NCBI GenBank assembly: GCA_905215465.1
Contig: CAJMPT010000069.1
Span: 1-6,233, forward strand
Reading direction: 5' to 3'
DNA length: 6,233 nucleotides
From: an uncultured bacterium
Lineage (GTDB): Bacteria > Actinomycetota > Coriobacteriia > Coriobacteriales > Atopobiaceae
Shown here: piece after piece, positions 4,695-6,233 of the stretch
Layout of the letters: every line of letters starts with the position of its first letter
Position numbering within the stretch: the stretch's first letter is position 1
Position numbers and translations under genes: made by a program
The notes under the pieces: generated by a model
What the model saw: the letters and a program-made list of their open reading frames with translations, nothing else
What the model was told of the DNA's origin: nothing
The model's database searches: none

Positions 4695-6233
4695 TGGCAG
4701 ACGAGAACTCCAAGACCGTCATGCCCAAGCAGCGCCAGCGCGGGCCCATGGGCCGCGGCCTTGGCGGCGGGCGCTCCGTCGAGAAGGCCAAGGACTTCAA
4801 GGGCACCATGCTCAGGCTCCTGGGCTACGTCGGCCAGCACAAGGTAGCCGTGTTCTTTGGCATAGCCTTTGCCGTATGCTCGGTCATCTTCAACATAGTG
4901 GGACCCAAGGTGCTCGGCCAGGTTACTACCAAGCTCTACGAGGGGCTTGTCGCCAAGGTGAGCGGCACCGGAGCCGTGGACTTTGACTGGATCGGCAAGA
5001 CCCTGCTGTTCCTGCTCGGCCTCTACCTGGCAAGCTCCGCGTGCAACCTCGTGCAGGGCTGGCTCATGACCGGCGTCACGCAGAAGATCTGCTACCGCAT
5101 GCGCAAGGAGATCGCCCACAAGATCTCCGTCGTGCCCATGAGCTACTTCAACGGCCACAGCAAGGGAGACGCGCTCAGCCGCATCACCAACGACGTGGAC
5201 ACCCTAGGCCAGTCCCTCAACCAGTCCATCACGCAGCTCATCACCTCGGTCACGCAGATTCTCGGCGTGCTCGTGATGATGCTCTCCATCAGCCTGCCGC
5301 TCACCGGCGTGACCGTGCTCACGCTGCCTGCCGCCGCCATCATCATGATGGTCATGATTCACTTCTCGCAGCCGTACTTCCGCGAGCAGCAGCAGGTCCT
5401 GGGTGCCGTCAACGGCATCATCGAGGAGGACTTCGCCGGCCAGAACGTCATCCAGGTCTTTGACCGCGCCGACGCCGCCGTGGCCGAGTTCGACGAGAAG
5501 AACGACCGCCTCTTCATCTCCGGCTGGAGGTCGCAGTTCCTCTCCGGCCTGATGATGCCGCTCATGTCCCTGGTGGGCAACATGGGCTACGTGGGCGTCG
5601 TCGTGGTGGGTGCGCAGCTTGCCCTCACGGGCAACGCCACGCCGGGCGACATCCAGTCCTTCATCCAGTACGTCCGCAACTTCACCCAGCCAGTCCAGCA
5701 GCTCGGCAACGTGGGCAACACGCTGCAGTCCATGGCCGCCGCCACCGAGCGCGTCTTTGAGTTTCTCGCCGCGCCGGAGGAGGAGCAGGCGGCAGACGCC
5801 CAGGTGGCCGAGGAGCGCCCCGGCCTGGTGGAGTTCGACCACGTGCGCTTTGGGTACGTGCCCGGCCAGACCATCATCCACGACTTCAGCTGCGTGGCCG
5901 AGCCCGGCCAGACCGTGGCCATCGTGGGCCCGACGGGCGCCGGCAAGACCACGCTCATCAAGCTGCTCCAGCGCTTCTACGACGTGGACGGCGGAAGCCT
6001 GCGCGTCGAGGGCATCGACGTGCGCGACTGGGACCGCGCGGCGCTGCGCGAGGAGTTTGCCATGGTCCTGCAGGACACGTGGCTGTTCAACGGCACCATC
6101 CGCGAGAACATCCGCTACGGCCGCCCCGACGCCACCGACGCCGAGGTCGAGGCCGCAGCCAAGGCCGCGCGCTGCGACCACTTCATCCACACGCTGGCCG
6201 GCGGCTACGACTTTGTGATCAACGAGGAGGGCA
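4694..6233 (+). CDS. ABC exporter half-transporter 2, predicted catalytic partner, C-terminus cut by window edge
   Basis: I read 513 codons from ATG 4694 to the window end without a stop. The family is about 600-620 aa, so about 100 residues with the signature, Walker B and switch regions are missing. The N-terminus is a basic Gly/Arg-rich cytoplasmic tail (RQRGPMGRGLGGGRSVEKAK, 14-33). Predicted helices are TM1 51-72, TM2 102-124, TM3 180-201, TM4 203-224, TM5 283-308 and TM6 about 318-342. The ATPase domain begins near 378 with Walker A GPTGAGKTT (412-420) and Q-loop VLQDTWLFNGTIREN (458-472, Gln460). The Walker A to Q-loop stretch resembles TM288-type consensus subunits, so this should supply the catalytic Glu and switch His. 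That prediction is unverified because those residues lie outside the window. There is no large TM1-TM2 insertion. The gene starts in the stop codon of half-transporter 1, so the two form one operon and almost certainly a heterodimer. Confidence 0.94.
   Translation, partial: MADENSKTVMPKQRQRGPMGRGLGGGRSVEKAKDFKGTMLRLLGYVGQHKVAVFFGIAFAVCSVIFNIVGPKVLGQVTTKLYEGLVAKVSGTGAVDFDWIGKTLLFLLGLYLASSACNLVQGWLMTGVTQKICYRMRKEIAHKISVVPMSYFNGHSKGDALSRITNDVDTLGQSLNQSITQLITSVTQILGVLVMMLSISLPLTGVTVLTLPAAAIIMMVMIHFSQPYFREQQQVLGAVNGIIEEDFAGQNVIQVFDRADAAVAEFDEKNDRLFISGWRSQFLSGLMMPLMSLVGNMGYVGVVVVGAQLALTGNATPGDIQSFIQYVRNFTQPVQQLGNVGNTLQSMAAATERVFEFLAAPEEEQAADAQVAEERPGLVEFDHVRFGYVPGQTIIHDFSCVAEPGQTVAIVGPTGAGKTTLIKLLQRFYDVDGGSLRVEGIDVRDWDRAALREEFAMVLQDTWLFNGTIRENIRYGRPDATDAEVEAAAKAARCDHFIHTLAGGYDFVINEEG

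Noticed and set aside
5204..6190. 328-codon minus-strand open frame opposite half-transporter 2
   Set aside because: It is an antisense shadow rich in His/Ala/Gly/Val. The plus strand encodes six TM segments plus Walker A and Q-loop.

Overview
The window is GC-rich, with G/C strongly preferred at third codon positions. It is densely packed, with two oppositely transcribed units diverging from a 265-bp intergenic region (1717-1981). The gene types suggest a high-GC, probably anaerobic gut or oral bacterium. Coriobacteriia (Olsenella/Collinsella/Atopobium relatives) are my best guess, because a type III glutamine synthetase and a marR-led pair of ABC half-exporters in a high-GC background fit them. 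No 16S rRNA or other diagnostic marker is present, so this is inference.

Left, minus strand (1-1716): the first 572 codons of glnN, a type III glutamine synthetase (ammonium assimilation). The C-terminus lies outside the window. A plausible sigma-70-type promoter and a good ribosome binding site precede it.

Middle (1717-1981): the divergent control region. It contains the glnN promoter, a 12-bp perfect inverted repeat whose left copy covers the glnN ribosome binding site, a GC-rich 7-bp inverted repeat (1892-1916), and an AT-rich 7-bp perfect inverted repeat (1944-1972). The last is the best candidate operator for the MarR-type regulator that starts just downstream.

Right, plus strand (1982-6233): a tightly overlapping operon of marR-family regulator, ABC half-transporter 1 (740 aa) and ABC half-transporter 2 (cut by the window end). 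The overlaps are 23 nt and 1 nt, implying translational coupling. Half-transporter 1 has a degenerate nucleotide site (Asp for the catalytic Glu, Gln for the switch His) and a roughly 160-residue predicted extracytoplasmic insertion between TM1 and TM2. Half-transporter 2 resembles the catalytically competent partner of TM287/288- or BmrCD-type heterodimers. The simplest model is a heterodimeric exporter of drugs, toxic compounds or lipids, controlled by its own MarR-type repressor. The substrate cannot be read from the sequence.

I see no RNA genes, mobile elements, CRISPR arrays or integration sites. The most distinctive features are the asymmetric exporter with its large external domain and methionine-rich membrane helices, and the repeat-rich divergent promoter region. 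I do not see evidence for a wholly new system.
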